From: RUG14186 sp964644555
Lineage (GTDB): Bacteria > Bacillota > Clostridia > Eubacteriales > Anaerofustaceae
Assembly (NCBI GenBank): GCA_964644555.1
Contig: CAZXWI010000087.1
Location: 1 to 6,462, forward strand
DNA: 6,462 nucleotides
Reading direction: 5' to 3'
Below, in pieces: positions 5,834 through 6,462 of the stretch; the first letter of the stretch is position 1; every line of letters begins with the position of its first letter. The position numbers and the translations under genes were made by a program. The notes under the pieces are model-generated. The model was not told the origin of the DNA. It saw only the letters and a list, made by a program, of their open reading frames with translations, and made no database searches.

Positions 5834-6265
5834 TTAGTCAATTAAAGTATCTAATTGAGTATTTAATTTTTCGAGCATTTTGTCAAGAAGCTGCAATTCT
5901 TCGTTCGAAAAATCGTTCAATGCTTTGTGGGCAGCCTTTATAAGCTCATCGTTAAATGCACGGTTAAGCTCTTTGTATTTATCCGTAAGTTCGATTTTGC
6001 ATTCTCTTTTGTCGTGTTCCGACGGAATGCGTTTAACAAATCCCTTCTTTATAAGGGATTGCACCTTGTAAGATGCATTCGGCTGTGAGATTCCGATAAA
6101 ATTCGCAAATCTGCCGATGGTGGGCTGTTTGAGCGCATCCAAACTTTCGAGAGCGAAAGCATCCGTTGCGGTCAGAAGTCCTTTCTCCTGCTGTACCCCT
6201 TTTGCAGCTTTTTGGGTAATGAGCAGCTTAAATTTGTCAATCAAATCAATTAAATTTTTGTCCAT
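5834..6265 (-). CDS. MarR family transcriptional regulator
   Basis: A 143-residue protein of the usual size for MarR winged-helix repressors, which bind DNA as dimers and usually release it on binding a small ligand or on oxidation. The N-terminal helix (about 1-24) and the C-terminal helices (about 98-142) would form the dimer interface. The DNA-binding part has TIGRFANFIGIS (49-60) followed by the recognition helix QPNASYKVQSLIKKGFV (61-77). The wing is KRIPSEHDKRECKIELTDKY, with the hallmark D85 and R87. The only cysteine is C89 in the wing, so a classic N-terminal Cys redox switch as in OhrR is not visible. The ATG at 6265 lacks a good ribosome binding site, with only GAAAG-like purines upstream. 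A strong promoter and a palindrome in the leader suggest autoregulation. Targets are unknown; a divergent gene beyond the right edge is the natural candidate. Confidence 0.93.
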   Translation of the reverse strand: MDKNLIDLIDKFKLLITQKAAKGVQQEKGLLTATDAFALESLDALKQPTIGRFANFIGISQPNASYKVQSLIKKGFVKRIPSEHDKRECKIELTDKYKELNRAFNDELIKAAHKALNDFSNEELQLLDKMLEKLNTQLDTLID

Positions 6266-6307
6266 ACAACCAATTTCTTTCGTAAGTATTTTGATAAATA
6301 GTCATTC

Positions 6308-6327
6308 TTGATTGAGAATTCATTCAA
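6308..6327. promoter_or_regulatory. Candidate MarR operator palindrome in its own leader
   Basis: TTGATTGAGAATTCATTCAA is an imperfect 20-bp palindrome of the form TTGAnTGA-N4-TCAnTCAA, with seven of ten half-site positions symmetric. Its length and AT-richness fit MarR-type operators. It lies about 20-35 nt downstream of the predicted transcription start, between the promoter and the MarR start codon. Operator function is inferred from position and symmetry only. Confidence 0.45.
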
Positions 6328-6351
6328 AAATTTAATTCTACCAATTAATCT

Positions 6352-6380
6352 ATTATAATACATACTTTTGCTCAAATCAA
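6352..6380 (-). promoter_or_regulatory. Promoter of the MarR gene
   Basis: On the minus strand TTGATT (6380-6375) is 17 nt from a perfect TATAAT (6357-6352). Transcription would start near 6345, giving a leader of about 80 nt that contains the palindrome. By eye this is the best-matched -35/-10 pair in the window. Confidence 0.75.
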
Positions 6381-6462
6381 TGAATAAACCGAGATTTTTC
6401 ATATGTAGCCGTTATTATCGAATATATGTAAATACGGTATATATTGTGCTGAAAATAAAGAG
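6381..6462. other. Right-end intergenic stretch, no gene resolved
   Basis: This AT-rich DNA holds no supported coding region. A plus-strand TATAAT at 6354-6359, just outside the stretch, overlaps the MarR -10 and could fire rightward, though its -35 (TTTAAT, 6331-6336) is weak. TATATT at 6440-6445 and the terminal AAAGAG (6457-6462, Shine-Dalgarno-like) would fit a gene starting just beyond the edge. That is a guess. Confidence 0.3.

Noticed and set aside
6250..6402. A 50-codon minus-strand reading frame (from ATG at 6402) over the MarR promoter and leader, ending inside the MarR start region.
   Set aside because: It has no ribosome binding site, it overlaps the well-formed MarR promoter and palindrome, and its composition looks like translated AT-rich DNA. 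A chance open frame is more likely than a leader peptide.
1..6462. Search for CRISPR repeats, tRNA or rRNA genes, riboswitch-like leaders, insertion sequences, toxin-antitoxin pairs and defence genes.
   Set aside because: Nothing matched by eye on either strand. The repeats seen are isolated hairpins or promoter motifs. A covariance-model search would be needed to rule out structured RNAs formally.

Overview
The window reads as chromosomal DNA from an AT-rich, low-GC Gram-positive bacterium (Bacillota, most likely an anaerobic Clostridia-type organism). The pointers are a DUF975 membrane protein, a Clostridia-style MATE transporter, AGGAG/GAGGT ribosome binding sites, extended -10 promoters (TGNTATAAT), U-tailed hairpin terminators, and AT-rich codon choice. 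No rRNA, tRNA, CRISPR array, insertion sequence or recognisable phage gene was seen. The organism assignment is inference; the rest is read from the sequence.

Layout, left to right: DUF975 membrane protein (+, 62-763) with its own terminator; MATE-family efflux transporter (+, 966-2336); a polytopic membrane protein resembling O-antigen/capsule polymerases (Wzy-like; -, 2333-3475); a small cysteine-containing conserved protein (+, 3611-3931); a membrane-anchored alpha/beta hydrolase (-, about 4008-4937); a class I SAM-dependent methyltransferase (+, 5051-5818); and a MarR-family repressor (-, 5834-6265). After that comes a regulatory stretch that may also serve a gene beyond the right edge. 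The largest gene-free stretches are about 200 bases (764-965 and 6266-6462), so none exceeds 300 bases.

From the MATE gene rightward the genes alternate strand, and every gene appears to be its own transcription unit. There are three convergent junctions (MATE/Wzy-like, small protein/hydrolase, methyltransferase/MarR). There are two certain divergent promoter regions (3476-3610 and 4938-5050) and a possible third at the right end. Nothing ties the seven products into one pathway; they look like independent housekeeping or accessory genes. The MarR protein could regulate itself and a divergent neighbour outside the window.

The most interesting content is in the transcription architecture rather than in a new gene system. 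At the MATE/Wzy-like junction the coding regions overlap by 4 bases and each gene's apparent terminator lies inside the other gene's coding sequence. At methyltransferase/MarR a hairpin spans the end of one gene, with that gene's stop codon in the loop. At hydrolase/methyltransferase the two divergent promoters share overlapping -35 elements, which also argues that the hydrolase starts downstream of its first in-frame ATG. The decamer GTGTTATAAT recurs at three promoters. I found no convincing evidence of a new defence, mobile or biosynthetic system here.
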